DNA of 64,000 nucleotides, taken from Bradyrhizobium daqingense. GTDB taxonomy: Bacteria > Pseudomonadota > Alphaproteobacteria > Rhizobiales > Xanthobacteraceae. Below are positions 54,371 through 62,150 of the stretch, one piece after another (the first letter of the stretch is position 1; every line of letters begins with the position of its first letter). The notes below the pieces were generated by a model. The model did no database searches, was not told the DNA's origin, and saw nothing but the letters and a program-made list of their open reading frames with translations. The stretch lies in NCBI RefSeq assembly GCF_021044685.1, contig NZ_CP088014.1:6682001-6746000 (forward strand). The letters are read 5' to 3'. Position numbers and translations under genes: made by a program.

Positions 54371-54384
54371 TTGATCCTGGTCAA
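54371..54384. promoter_or_regulatory. FixK/FNR-type box 1
   Basis: TTGATCCTGGTCAA: left half TTGAT is perfect, right half GTCAA differs by one base from ATCAA (9 of 10 consensus bases). It also fits the Bradyrhizobium FixK2 pattern TTGA-N6-TCAA. It is about 165 bases upstream of the acyl-CoA synthetase/GNAT start and about 137 bases before the APH/AAA start. Confidence 0.7.
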
Positions 54385-54420
54385 GCCAGCGAAATCGCGG
54401 CAGGCAGCTCGCGACGTTGG

Positions 54421-54434
54421 TTGACCGACGTCAA
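54421..54434. promoter_or_regulatory. FixK/FNR-type box 2
   Basis: TTGACCGACGTCAA is a perfect inverted repeat TTGAC-N4-GTCAA, matching 8 of 10 consensus bases and the TTGA-N6-TCAA FixK form. Centre is 87 bases upstream of the APH/AAA start codon. Confidence 0.65.
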
Positions 54435-54514
54435 GGACTGGCCGCGATCTCGCTCTAGGAGTTAACCTCGTTGGTGGCAGGCCCCACTTAGATGCATCTG
54501 GATGTGCAGCAGGA

Positions 54515-56056
54515 ATGACGGACGAGTCTGCGACCCAGGAGCGGATCTTTGCGGCTCTCACCGATACCGCCATGCATCCGGCCGTGAGGCGGATCGATAC
54601 GCACGCCGCCTCAGTGTTCCTCGACGGCGATCGCGCCCTGAAGATCAAACGCGCCGTGAGGTTCCCGTTCCTCGACTATTCCACGCTCGACCAGCGCAAG
54701 GCCGCCTGCGAGGAGGAGATCAGGATCAACCGGCCGCTGGCGCCGCAGATCTATCACCGCGTCGTGGCGATTACGGAAGAGGCGGATGGATCGGTCCAGG
54801 TCGACGGACCCGGCCGGCCGATCGAATATGCGGTCGAGATGTCGCGCTTCGACGAGAGCCAGACGCTGGATCATCTGGCGAAGACCGGCCCGCTGGACGA
54901 GAAGCTGGCCTCGGCTACCGCGGATGCGATCGTGGCCTCGCATGCGATGGCAGACCGCGCCGAAGGCAAGGCGTGGATCTCCACCATTCCCAACCTGATC
55001 GATGGCAATAGCAACGGCCTGGGAAATGGCAATCGCTTGGACGTCGAAAAAATCGCGCAGCTTGCCGAGGGTTCGCACGCGACGCTCCTGCGCCTCCGTC
55101 CCTTGCTCGAGGAGCGCGACCGCCAAGGCTTCGTGCGCCGATGCCACGGCGACTTGCATCTCGCCAACATCGCGTCCCTCGGAGGGCGGCCGGTGCTGTT
55201 CGATGCCATCGAATTCGATGCGCAAATGGCAACAGTCGACGTGCTCTACGATCTCGCATTCACGCTGATGGACCTGTTGCGCTATGATCAGGCACGCGCG
55301 GCCAGCATCGTCCTCAATCGATATCTCGCCGCGACGTCGCACGACAATCTCGATGCGCTCTCCACCCTGCCGCTTTTCATGTCGATCCGGGCGGCGATCC
55401 GTGCGCAAGTTGCGCTAGCGCGGCTGAAGTCGCTGGGGTCTGATGATAGCGGCGCCCTTGACGACGCACGGCGCTATTTCCACCTTGCCCGGGTGCTGAT
55501 CCATCCTCCAGCTCCCCGGCTGATTTCGATCGGAGGACTGTCTGGCACCGGCAAGTCCGTTTTAGCCCGCGCGCTTGCACCGGTCGTCGCGCCTCAACCG
55601 GGAGCGATCGTGCTGCGTAGCGACCTCGTCCGCAAGCAGATGTTCGGGCCCGAGGACACGCAGCGGCTGCCGCCATCTGCCTACACGCCGGAGGTCACGG
55701 CCCGTGTGTACGACACCTTAGCCGAGGACGCCCGGCGGGTGCTGGCGCAAGGTCATTCGGTGATCATCGACGGCGTCTTCGCCCGCGAGGAGGAACGAGA
55801 CGCGTTCACCGCACTGGCGAGCAGATGCAACATTAAGTTGAACGGCATATTCCTGGTTGCAGACCTCGCCACCCGGCAGTCGCGGATAGGCAGTCGCCGC
55901 GGAGATGCATCCGACGCCACGCAAGAGGTTGCCGCGCAGCAAGAGCGCTATAATATCGGCCATGTCGGTTGGGCGACCATCGATGCATCCGGGACACCAG
56001 AGCACACGCTCCAGAGCTGTCGGGACGCGATCGCTGAGGGCAATAAGGCTATCTGA
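54515..56056 (+). CDS. Bifunctional APH-fold kinase / P-loop AAA protein
   Basis: A 513-aa fusion. The first ~320 residues are an aminoglycoside-phosphotransferase-like kinase with CHGDLHLAN at 211-218 and FDAIEFDAQMATVDVLYDLAF as the metal motif. The last ~170 residues are a P-loop domain: GGLSGTGKS at 341-348, RSDLVRKQMFG and DGVFAREEERDAF, like AAA_33/zeta-toxin-type small-molecule kinases. Two kinase folds in one chain suggest successive phosphorylation or a regulatory role. The start at ATG 54515 has a poor Shine-Dalgarno (AGGA immediately next to it). It has a low-oxygen type box upstream and is joined to the CHAD gene with no gap. Confidence 0.82.
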   Translation: MTDESATQERIFAALTDTAMHPAVRRIDTHAASVFLDGDRALKIKRAVRFPFLDYSTLDQRKAACEEEIRINRPLAPQIYHRVVAITEEADGSVQVDGPGRPIEYAVEMSRFDESQTLDHLAKTGPLDEKLASATADAIVASHAMADRAEGKAWISTIPNLIDGNSNGLGNGNRLDVEKIAQLAEGSHATLLRLRPLLEERDRQGFVRRCHGDLHLANIASLGGRPVLFDAIEFDAQMATVDVLYDLAFTLMDLLRYDQARAASIVLNRYLAATSHDNLDALSTLPLFMSIRAAIRAQVALARLKSLGSDDSGALDDARRYFHLARVLIHPPAPRLISIGGLSGTGKSVLARALAPVVAPQPGAIVLRSDLVRKQMFGPEDTQRLPPSAYTPEVTARVYDTLAEDARRVLAQGHSVIIDGVFAREEERDAFTALASRCNIKLNGIFLVADLATRQSRIGSRRGDASDATQEVAAQQERYNIGHVGWATIDASGTPEHTLQSCRDAIAEGNKAI

Positions 56057-57043
56057 TTGACGCGAGCAAGGATGGCGCGATCCAGCACGACCTCGACGAC
56101 CGCTCGCGCCGTGCCGGCGGCGCGACGCAGTGTCCTGCCCGGCCGGCTCAGCCCGGGCATGGCCTGCGACACGGCATTCCGGATCATCGCCCGCCGTCAT
56201 TTCGACGCCGTGCTCGCCCAACACGACGGCACCTGCCGCGGCGATCCCGACGCCCTGCACCAGATCCGGATCGCGCTGACGCATCTGCGCACCGCCATCC
56301 GCTTCTTCTCGCCGATGGTCGACGACGTGCTGCGGCCGTATGTCTGGGCCGAACTGAAATGGCTCAACGGCCAGCTCGGCATGGTGCGGGACCTCGACGT
56401 CGCAATCGAGCGGGTCGTCGCCGAGAGCGGCGAAGAACTCGCAGTGATCGCCGAACTCCAGCACTGGGACGACAAGCGCGCCGAGAGCCATCGCCTGCTG
56501 GCGCGTGCGCTGCAATCCGCGCGCTATCGCCGCCTGGTCGAGCAGACCTCGGCCTGGATCGAGAGCGGCCCATGGTCGACCCGCCGCAGCAAGGAAGCCA
56601 TCCGACTGCGCCGTTGCTCGCTCGCCGACCACGCGACGGAGCGGCTGACGACGTGGGAAAAGACCCTTCTCAAGAAGGCCCGCAAGCTGACCAAGCTCGA
56701 CGTCGAGAAACGACACAAGCTGCGGCTCCTCAACAAGCGGATGACCTATTCGGTCGAATCGCTCGCGGATTTGTTCGCCGACGGAGCGGCGGCGAAGCAG
56801 AAGTCCATCCTCAAGCAATTGCGCAAGGCACAGAAGTCCCTCGGGCAGTTGAACGACGATGCGCGCGGGCAGGCGCTTGCGGCATCGCTGAACGGCGCCG
56901 GCCCGGAAGCCGCCATTCGCTTCCTCGACCGCAAGCGGGAAAAGAAGCTGCTGCGAAAGGCGTCAGCGGCCTATCGGAAGCTGGACAAGGCCAAGCCGTT
57001 CCGCTCCTCGGACCTCGCGCCGAATTCGGAGCCCGAGGATTAA
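56057..57043 (+). CDS. CHAD-domain protein
   Basis: A 328-aa alpha-helical protein rich in His, Arg and Lys. It has the CHAD pattern DPDALHQIRIALTHLRTAIRFF with conserved His and Arg, repeated later as ...LLNKRMTYSVESLADLF. CHAD domains bind inorganic polyphosphate in characterised members. TTG 56057 begins directly after the stop of the kinase gene, with AAGG eight bases upstream; ATG 56072 is an alternative. It is probably cotranslated with the kinase, so a link between phosphate metabolism and low oxygen is possible. Confidence 0.83.
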   Translation: MTRARMARSSTTSTTARAVPAARRSVLPGRLSPGMACDTAFRIIARRHFDAVLAQHDGTCRGDPDALHQIRIALTHLRTAIRFFSPMVDDVLRPYVWAELKWLNGQLGMVRDLDVAIERVVAESGEELAVIAELQHWDDKRAESHRLLARALQSARYRRLVEQTSAWIESGPWSTRRSKEAIRLRRCSLADHATERLTTWEKTLLKKARKLTKLDVEKRHKLRLLNKRMTYSVESLADLFADGAAAKQKSILKQLRKAQKSLGQLNDDARGQALAASLNGAGPEAAIRFLDRKREKKLLRKASAAYRKLDKAKPFRSSDLAPNSEPED

Positions 57044-57155
57044 GTGCGGACGTAGCCTCCTGTCCGTCAAATCCACGGAGCCAGGGAAGAAGTAGCTTCA
57101 TCCGCTCGACCTGGGTCACAAACCGCATCTCGGCGCGAGCCGATCGCAGCAGAGC

Positions 57156-57614
57156 TCAGCGAGGAATGACGGCGGTGGCCTCGATTTCGACGCGCGCCGC
57201 CTTCTCGACCAGCCGGACGACCTGAACCAGCGCCATCGCGGGATAATGCGCACCGAAGATGTCGCGGTAGATCCTGCCCAGCTCCTTCAGGTTGGCCAGG
57301 TACTCGTCCATGTCGACGACGTACCAGGTGAGGCGCACGAGATGTTCAGGCCGCGCGCCGGCCTCGGCCAGGATCGCTGCGATGTTGGTGAGCGTCTGGC
57401 GCACCTGCGCGACGAAGCCATCCGCGAGATGCTCTTGGGCATCCCAGCCGATCACCCCGCCCGTGACGATGATGCGCCCCTCGGCAGCCATGCCGTTGGC
57501 ATAGCCCTTCGGCATCGGCCAGCCGGACGGCTGCAGGACCTGCGCCTTCGGACGGGTTTCGTGCTCGGCTGCCGTCGGCAGCACCGCGAGCTGCGGGCCT
57601 TTGGGCGTCGTCAC
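57156..57614 (-). CDS. RidA-family enamine/imine deaminase
   Basis: A 152-aa protein. GTG 57614 is favoured because GGAG then stands eight bases upstream; TTG 57620 is the other option. The fold has GRIIVTGGVIGWDAQ, the LTNIAAILAEAGARPEHLVRLTWYVVDM helix and the catalytic-type Arg in ARVEIEATAVI. RidA proteins hydrolyse reactive enamines/imines to ketones and ammonia. It lies just after an aryl-CoA ligase gene on the same strand; in a 2-aminobenzoyl-CoA pathway a deamination of this kind is chemically needed. Confidence 0.85.
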   Translation of the reverse strand: MTTPKGPQLAVLPTAAEHETRPKAQVLQPSGWPMPKGYANGMAAEGRIIVTGGVIGWDAQEHLADGFVAQVRQTLTNIAAILAEAGARPEHLVRLTWYVVDMDEYLANLKELGRIYRDIFGAHYPAMALVQVVRLVEKAARVEIEATAVIPR

Positions 57615-57635
57615 GGACAATTCTCCATCCTTCTC

Positions 57636-59327
57636 TCATTCCGCCGCGACGCCCGAGGACGTCGCTGCGGCCTGCGCCAGCTGACGCAGGGCAAATCGTT
57701 TCAACTTGCCGGTCTCGGTCTTCGGCAATTGCGTCACGAACTCGATCGCGCGCGGATATTTGTACGGCGCGATCTCGCGTTTGACATGCTCCTGCAGTTC
57801 GGCCACGAGCTGGGCGTCGGTCGTCACACCGGGTGCGGCAATGACATACGCCTTGACGATCATGCCGCGCGCCTCGTCAGGCGCTCCGACCACACCGCAC
57901 TCGACGACGGCGGGATGGGTGAGCAGCGCCGCCTCGACATCGGTCCCCGCGATGTTGTAGCCGGCCGACACGATCATGTCGTCGGAACGCGACTGGTACC
58001 AGAAATACCCGTCGGCATCCATGAGGTAGGTGTCGCCAGTGATGTTCCAGCCGTTCTGAACGTATTTCCGTTGCCGCTCGTCGGCGAGATAGCGGCAGCC
58101 GGTCGGCCCACGCACCGCCAGGCGGCCCATCGTGCCCGGTGGCACGTCGTGGCCCTCATCGTCGACGATCTTGGCCTCATAGCCCGGCACCGGCTTGCCG
58201 GTGGCGCCGGGGCGGATCTCGTCCTCGGTGGCGCTGATGAAGATGTGCAGCAGCTCGGTCGAGCCGATGCCGTCCATCAGTTTGATGCCGGTGGCCTTGA
58301 GCCAGGCGTCGAATGTCGGCTTGGGCAGCGTCTCGCCCGCGGAAACGCATTTGCGCAGCGAGGAGATGTCGCGGCCGGCGAGCTTGCCGAGCATGGCCCG
58401 GTACGCGGTCGGAGCCGTGAAGCAGACCGTGGCCTTGTACTGCTCGATCGCATTCAGAATGTCGTCCGGCGTCGTCTTCTCCAGCACTACGAAGGAGGCG
58501 CCGATATGCATCGGAAACAATACGCCACCGAAACCGAAGGTGAAGGCCAGCGGTGCCGAGCCGACGAAGCGATCATTCTGCTCGGCGCGCAGGATGTTGC
58601 GCGCGTAACCGTCGCAGACCGCCAGCATGTCCCGGTGGAAATGCATGGTACCCTTGGGATCGCCTGTCGTGCCCGAGGTGAACGCGATCAGGCAGACGTC
58701 GTCCGACGCGGTGTCGACAGCCCTGAACTCCGGACTCGCATCCGCGATCAACGCTTCGAGCGAGTCTGGGGCACCATTGCCCCAATACACCACATGCTTG
58801 AGGCCGGGCGCTGCGGCTTTCGCCTTCTCCATTTCCTCGGAGAGCTTTCCGTCACACAGTGCGAGCGTGATCTCCGCCTTCTGGATCGGATATGACAGCT
58901 CCTTGGCGCGCAGCAGCGGCATGGTGGCGACGACGATGCCGCCAGCCTTGATGACGGCGAGATAGGTCGCGACCATCATCGGATTGTTGGCCGAACGCAG
59001 CAGCACGCGCCCGCCGGTCACCAGGCCCAGCTTGTCGACGAGCACGTTGGCGATGCGGTTCACCAGAGCCTGCAGTTCGCGATAGGTGTAGCTGACCGCA
59101 GGACTGATGACGCAAGGCGCATCACCATGGCCCTGCTCGACCCAGCGGTCCACGAAATAGCTGACGCAGTTCAATCGCGCGGGATAGCGCAGCTCCGGTC
59201 GCGTGAAGATGAAATCGGGCCAGAGCTCGCGCGACGGCAGATGTTGCCGCGCGAACGTATCGACATGGGCCGATGCAGCATTGCCGTCACACGAGCCCGA
59301 CACTTGAACCTTGGCGGCGTTGGCCAT
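57636..59327 (-). CDS. Aryl-CoA ligase (2-aminobenzoate/benzoate-CoA ligase-like)
   Basis: A 563-aa AMP-forming ligase with FTSGTTGDPKGTMHFHRD as the nucleotide-binding signature, then the PPTAYRAMLG and DGIGSTELLHIF core motifs and the C-terminal lysine loop KTETGKLKRFALR. The long N-terminal LPSRELWPDFIFTRPELRYP part is typical of benzoate-family CoA ligases. Start ATG 59327 has AAAGGAG six bases upstream. The neighbours (RidA, MarR, 2-aminobenzoyl/salicylyl-CoA hydroxylase-like gene) suggest 2-aminobenzoate (anthranilate) or salicylate as substrate. Upstream of it lies a copy of the shared 18-bp motif (59380-59397). Confidence 0.87.
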   Translation of the reverse strand: MANAAKVQVSGSCDGNAASAHVDTFARQHLPSRELWPDFIFTRPELRYPARLNCVSYFVDRWVEQGHGDAPCVISPAVSYTYRELQALVNRIANVLVDKLGLVTGGRVLLRSANNPMMVATYLAVIKAGGIVVATMPLLRAKELSYPIQKAEITLALCDGKLSEEMEKAKAAAPGLKHVVYWGNGAPDSLEALIADASPEFRAVDTASDDVCLIAFTSGTTGDPKGTMHFHRDMLAVCDGYARNILRAEQNDRFVGSAPLAFTFGFGGVLFPMHIGASFVVLEKTTPDDILNAIEQYKATVCFTAPTAYRAMLGKLAGRDISSLRKCVSAGETLPKPTFDAWLKATGIKLMDGIGSTELLHIFISATEDEIRPGATGKPVPGYEAKIVDDEGHDVPPGTMGRLAVRGPTGCRYLADERQRKYVQNGWNITGDTYLMDADGYFWYQSRSDDMIVSAGYNIAGTDVEAALLTHPAVVECGVVGAPDEARGMIVKAYVIAAPGVTTDAQLVAELQEHVKREIAPYKYPRAIEFVTQLPKTETGKLKRFALRQLAQAAATSSGVAAE

Positions 59328-59379
59328 CGCACGCTCCTTTCAGCATGGATTGCACCCGGCAGCACGATCTGGAAAACAT

Positions 59380-59397
59380 TTTAGGCTTAAAGCAATT
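59380..59397. promoter_or_regulatory. Candidate MarR operator copy 1
   Basis: TTTAGGCTTAAAGCAATT, 53 bases upstream of the ligase start codon. It matches the copy at 60090-60107 in 15 of 18 positions (the 17-base core matches in 14). Confidence 0.55.
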
Positions 59398-59475
59398 CGG
59401 CGCAATAGGGGATTTTGGGCATGGTGTGCTTTTTCCTGCGGCAAAAGGGTTTGGCGGCCTGTGCCGCCCGGGCAG

Positions 59476-60006
59476 TTACGGCCGGCGGCGCGCGGCCGAT
59501 TTCTGCGCCGACGCCTTGGTCTTGGCCAGCAGCCGCATCAATTCGCGCACATCCTTCGGCGTCAGGTCGGCGAACAGATCGGCGATCCAGGTTTCGTGTT
59601 CCGCAGCCATCCTGCGAAACTCGGCACGCCCGAGTTTCGTGAGGCGGATCACCTGGACGCGGCGGTCGGTGTCCGAGGTGCGCCGGTCGAGATGGCCGGA
59701 TTCCACGAGGCGCTCGACGAGGCCGGTGACATTGCCGTTCGACACCATCATGCGCTTGGACACGTCGGACAGCGTCATGCCGTCAGGCGCCTTGTCGAGC
59801 TGCGCCATCAGATCGAACCGGGGCAATGTGACGTCGAACCGCTGCCGCAGCCGCCCGCGAACTTCGCCTTCGATGAGGGTCGTGCAGGTCAAGAGCCGCA
59901 GCCACAGCCGAAGCTCTTCGGCGTGGTCCTCCGGCGTTTCGACGGCCTTGGTCTCGGAATCGAGCATGTTGATGCAGTCACTCACGGCCGGCATTGGCGC
60001 CGGCAC
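59476..60006 (-). CDS. MarR-family transcriptional regulator
   Basis: A 176-aa winged-helix regulator. It has the MarR fold: a dimer helix at the N-terminus, then FDLMAQLDKAPDGMTLSDVSKRMMVSNGNVTGLVERLVESGHLDRRTSDTDRRV as the helix-turn-helix and the wing with the DxRxx pattern. GTG 60006 follows GGGGA; ATG 59994 or 59967 are possible. Such proteins repress aromatic-acid genes and are released by a ligand or its CoA ester. Three operator-like motifs lie around it, one before the ligase and two in its own upstream gap. Confidence 0.87.
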   Translation of the reverse strand: MPAPMPAVSDCINMLDSETKAVETPEDHAEELRLWLRLLTCTTLIEGEVRGRLRQRFDVTLPRFDLMAQLDKAPDGMTLSDVSKRMMVSNGNVTGLVERLVESGHLDRRTSDTDRRVQVIRLTKLGRAEFRRMAAEHETWIADLFADLTPKDVRELMRLLAKTKASAQKSAARRRP

Positions 60007-60020
60007 GGATTCCCCAACGT

Positions 60021-60038
60021 TTTGAGCTTCAAATAAAT
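60021..60038. promoter_or_regulatory. Candidate MarR operator copy 2
   Basis: TTTGAGCTTCAAATAAAT, the most palindromic copy (TTTGA-GCT-TCAAA), located 15 bases upstream of the MarR GTG start. Confidence 0.6.
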
Positions 60039-60089
60039 CCGAGCCGGCCGCAAGTCCAAAGCTGCAACAATCGACCGCATGTCGATTTC

Positions 60090-60107
60090 TTTAGGCTTCA
60101 AATAATT
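60090..60107. promoter_or_regulatory. Candidate MarR operator copy 3
   Basis: TTTAGGCTTCAAATAATT lies between the MarR gene and the divergent binding-protein gene (start 60246). It shares 15 of 18 bases with copy 2. Confidence 0.6.
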
Positions 60108-60245
60108 GGCGCGGCGCTTGCATGCGCCGCTGCCCGCAGGATGCGACGCCTGGAGCTCGGCTTGCCGCGGCGACCATCATCGGCATAAGCTTGGATTGAA
60201 GTACGTGGCTTGCAGCGCAAGCCGTTCGTCACGAGGGGACAGATC

Positions 60246-61421
60246 ATGAAGACGCAAATGACCTTCGCTGCAGCCGCTATGCTGCTCGGCACCGCGATGA
60301 GCCCTGCCCTCGCCCAGGAAAAGATCAAGCTCGGCGTGGTCGTGACCCTGTCGGGACCTGCCGCTGCGCTGGGCCAGCAGGTGCGCGACGGCTTTGCGCT
60401 CGCGGTGAAGGATCTCGGCGGCAAGATGGGCGGCCGCGATGTCGAGGTCATCGTCGCGGACGACGAGTTGAAGCCGGATGCGGCGGTGACTAAGGTCAAG
60501 GGCCTGCTCGAGCGCGACAAGGTCGACTTCGTGGTCGGGCCGATCTTCTCTAACATCCTCCAGGCGATCCACAGGCCGATCACGGAATCGAAGACCTTCC
60601 TGATCAGCCCCAATGCCGGCCCGTCGACCTTTGCCGGCAAGGACTGCAACCCGTTCTTCTATGTGACCTCCTACCAGAACGATCAGGTGCACGAGATCCT
60701 CGGCAAGGTCGCGCAGGATCGCGGCTACAAGCGCATGTACCTGATGGTCCCGAACTATCAGGCCGGCAAGGATTCGGTGGCGGGCTTCAAGCTCGACTAC
60801 AAAGGCGAGATCGTCGAGGAGTCCTACATGCCGCTGAACACGCTGGACTTCCAGCCGGAGCTTTCCAAGATCTCGTCGCAAAAGCCCGACGCATTGTTCA
60901 CGTTCATGCCGGGCGGCCTCGGCGTCAATCTCGTCAAGCAGTACCGGCAGGCCGGCCTTGCCGACACTATTCCGGTGCTCTCGGCGTTCACTGTCGATGA
61001 ATCGACCTTGCCGGCGCAGCAGGATGCGGCGGTCGGCATGTTCGGCGGCGCCAACTGGGCGCCCAATCTCGACAATCCCCAAAACAAGAAGTTCGTCGCC
61101 GCTTATGAAACCGCCTACAACATCGTGCCCGGCACCTACGCCTTTCAGGCCTATGACGCCGCGATGCTGATCGACAGCGCGGTCAAGGCGGTGAAGGGTG
61201 ATCTGTCGAACAAGGACGCTGTTCGCGCCGCGCTCAAGAAAGCCGACTTCACCTCGCTGCGCGGCGCCTTCAAGTTCAACACCAACGGCTATCCGATCCA
61301 GGATTTCTACCTGACCAAGGTTGCCAAGCGACCTGATGGCAAGTTCCAGACCGAGATCGTGCAGAAGGTGTTCGAAAATTACGGCGACCGCTACGCCAAG
61401 GACTGCAAGGCGGCGAACTAA
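60246..61421 (+). CDS. ABC transporter periplasmic binding protein (LivJ type)
   Basis: A 391-aa protein with a GAGGGGA ribosome site, then a signal peptide (MKTQMTFAAAAMLLGTAMSPALA) cut before QEKIKLGVV. The chain has the branched-chain amino acid/aromatic-acid binding protein fold (VTLSGPAAALGQQVRDGFALAVKDLGGKMGGRDVEVIVAD). The ligand in this setting may be the aromatic acid, but the membrane and ATPase subunits are not in the window. It runs opposite to the MarR gene and shares its upstream operator region. Confidence 0.87.
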   Translation: MKTQMTFAAAAMLLGTAMSPALAQEKIKLGVVVTLSGPAAALGQQVRDGFALAVKDLGGKMGGRDVEVIVADDELKPDAAVTKVKGLLERDKVDFVVGPIFSNILQAIHRPITESKTFLISPNAGPSTFAGKDCNPFFYVTSYQNDQVHEILGKVAQDRGYKRMYLMVPNYQAGKDSVAGFKLDYKGEIVEESYMPLNTLDFQPELSKISSQKPDALFTFMPGGLGVNLVKQYRQAGLADTIPVLSAFTVDESTLPAQQDAAVGMFGGANWAPNLDNPQNKKFVAAYETAYNIVPGTYAFQAYDAAMLIDSAVKAVKGDLSNKDAVRAALKKADFTSLRGAFKFNTNGYPIQDFYLTKVAKRPDGKFQTEIVQKVFENYGDRYAKDCKAAN

Positions 61422-61451
61422 GCCCTAGCGTCGCGTCAAGGGAGGACTTCA

Positions 61452-61907
61452 ATGAGCAGCGAAATCACCGGCATCACCCGGGCCAATGAGGGCATCCAAG
61501 GCATTTCCTGGAACATCCTCGGCCAGACCTATGTGCCGAAAAGCAAGACGGAGCACAGCTTCTCCTGGCATGCGACACTGCCGCCGGGCACCTTCGTGCC
61601 GCCGCACATTCACCCCGACCAGGATGAGTATCTCTATATGCTGGAGGGCAAGCTCGATTTCATGCTCGGCAATTCGGAATCGCAGGCAACCGCCGGCGAC
61701 TTGATCCGTCTCGGCATGGGCGTGCCGCACGGCATCTTCAACAAGTCGGAACAGACCGCCAAAGTGCTGTTCTGGGTGTCGCCGACCAAAAAGCTCTTCG
61801 ACCTGTTCTGGGGCCTTCACAACATGAAGGAGCAGAAGCCGGAGGACGTGGTGGCGATGGCCGCCGAGTTCAACATTCACTTCCTGCCGCCGCCGCCCGG
61901 CGGCTAA
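61452..61907 (+). CDS. Cupin-domain protein
   Basis: A 151-aa single-domain cupin: TFVPPHIHPDQDEYLYMLEGKLDFML (motif 1 with His, His, Glu) and a second motif with GVPHGIFN. It follows the binding protein by 30 bases with a GGAGG-type ribosome site (GGGAGGAC before ATG 61452), so the two form an operon. It may bind a metal and an aromatic ligand, as in ring-cleaving or quercetinase-like cupins, or serve as a small sensor protein. Confidence 0.78.
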   Translation: MSSEITGITRANEGIQGISWNILGQTYVPKSKTEHSFSWHATLPPGTFVPPHIHPDQDEYLYMLEGKLDFMLGNSESQATAGDLIRLGMGVPHGIFNKSEQTAKVLFWVSPTKKLFDLFWGLHNMKEQKPEDVVAMAAEFNIHFLPPPPGG

Positions 61908-61950
61908 ACCCAACTGGCTTTAGGTTGAATCGACTGTCGCCGCTCGTTCA

Positions 61951-62092
61951 CCTCTCCCGCTTGCGGGAGAGGTCGGCGCGTCCGGCGATGCGAAGCATCG
62001 TCCCGCGCGCGGGGTGAGGGCTGTCTCCTCTTGGGGATTGTCCCATTGCGGGAACACCCTCTCCCCGACCCTCTCCCGCAAGCGGGAGAGGG
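61951..62092. repeat. Composite palindromic repeat, second copy
   Basis: Begins with CCTCTCCCGC/TTGCGGGAGAGG (61951-61972), has the inverted core of the tct-operon repeat at 61981-62003 (20 of 23 bases the same on the opposite strand) and ends with CCCTCTCCCGCAAGCGGGAGAGG (62069-62092). It lies between convergent genes. Confidence 0.75.
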
Positions 62093-62150
62093 AGTGCAAC
62101 TCCGTCGTTGCAGCGATCAAGCCTCTCGCATCACGCTCCAGCGGCGCGCG

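Larger units (their letters stand above)
54209..54514. promoter_or_regulatory. Divergent promoter region with FixK/FNR boxes
   Basis: This 306-base gap between divergent genes contains no gene. It holds two palindromes of the FNR/FixK class (listed separately) and no other obvious signal. Confidence 0.6.
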
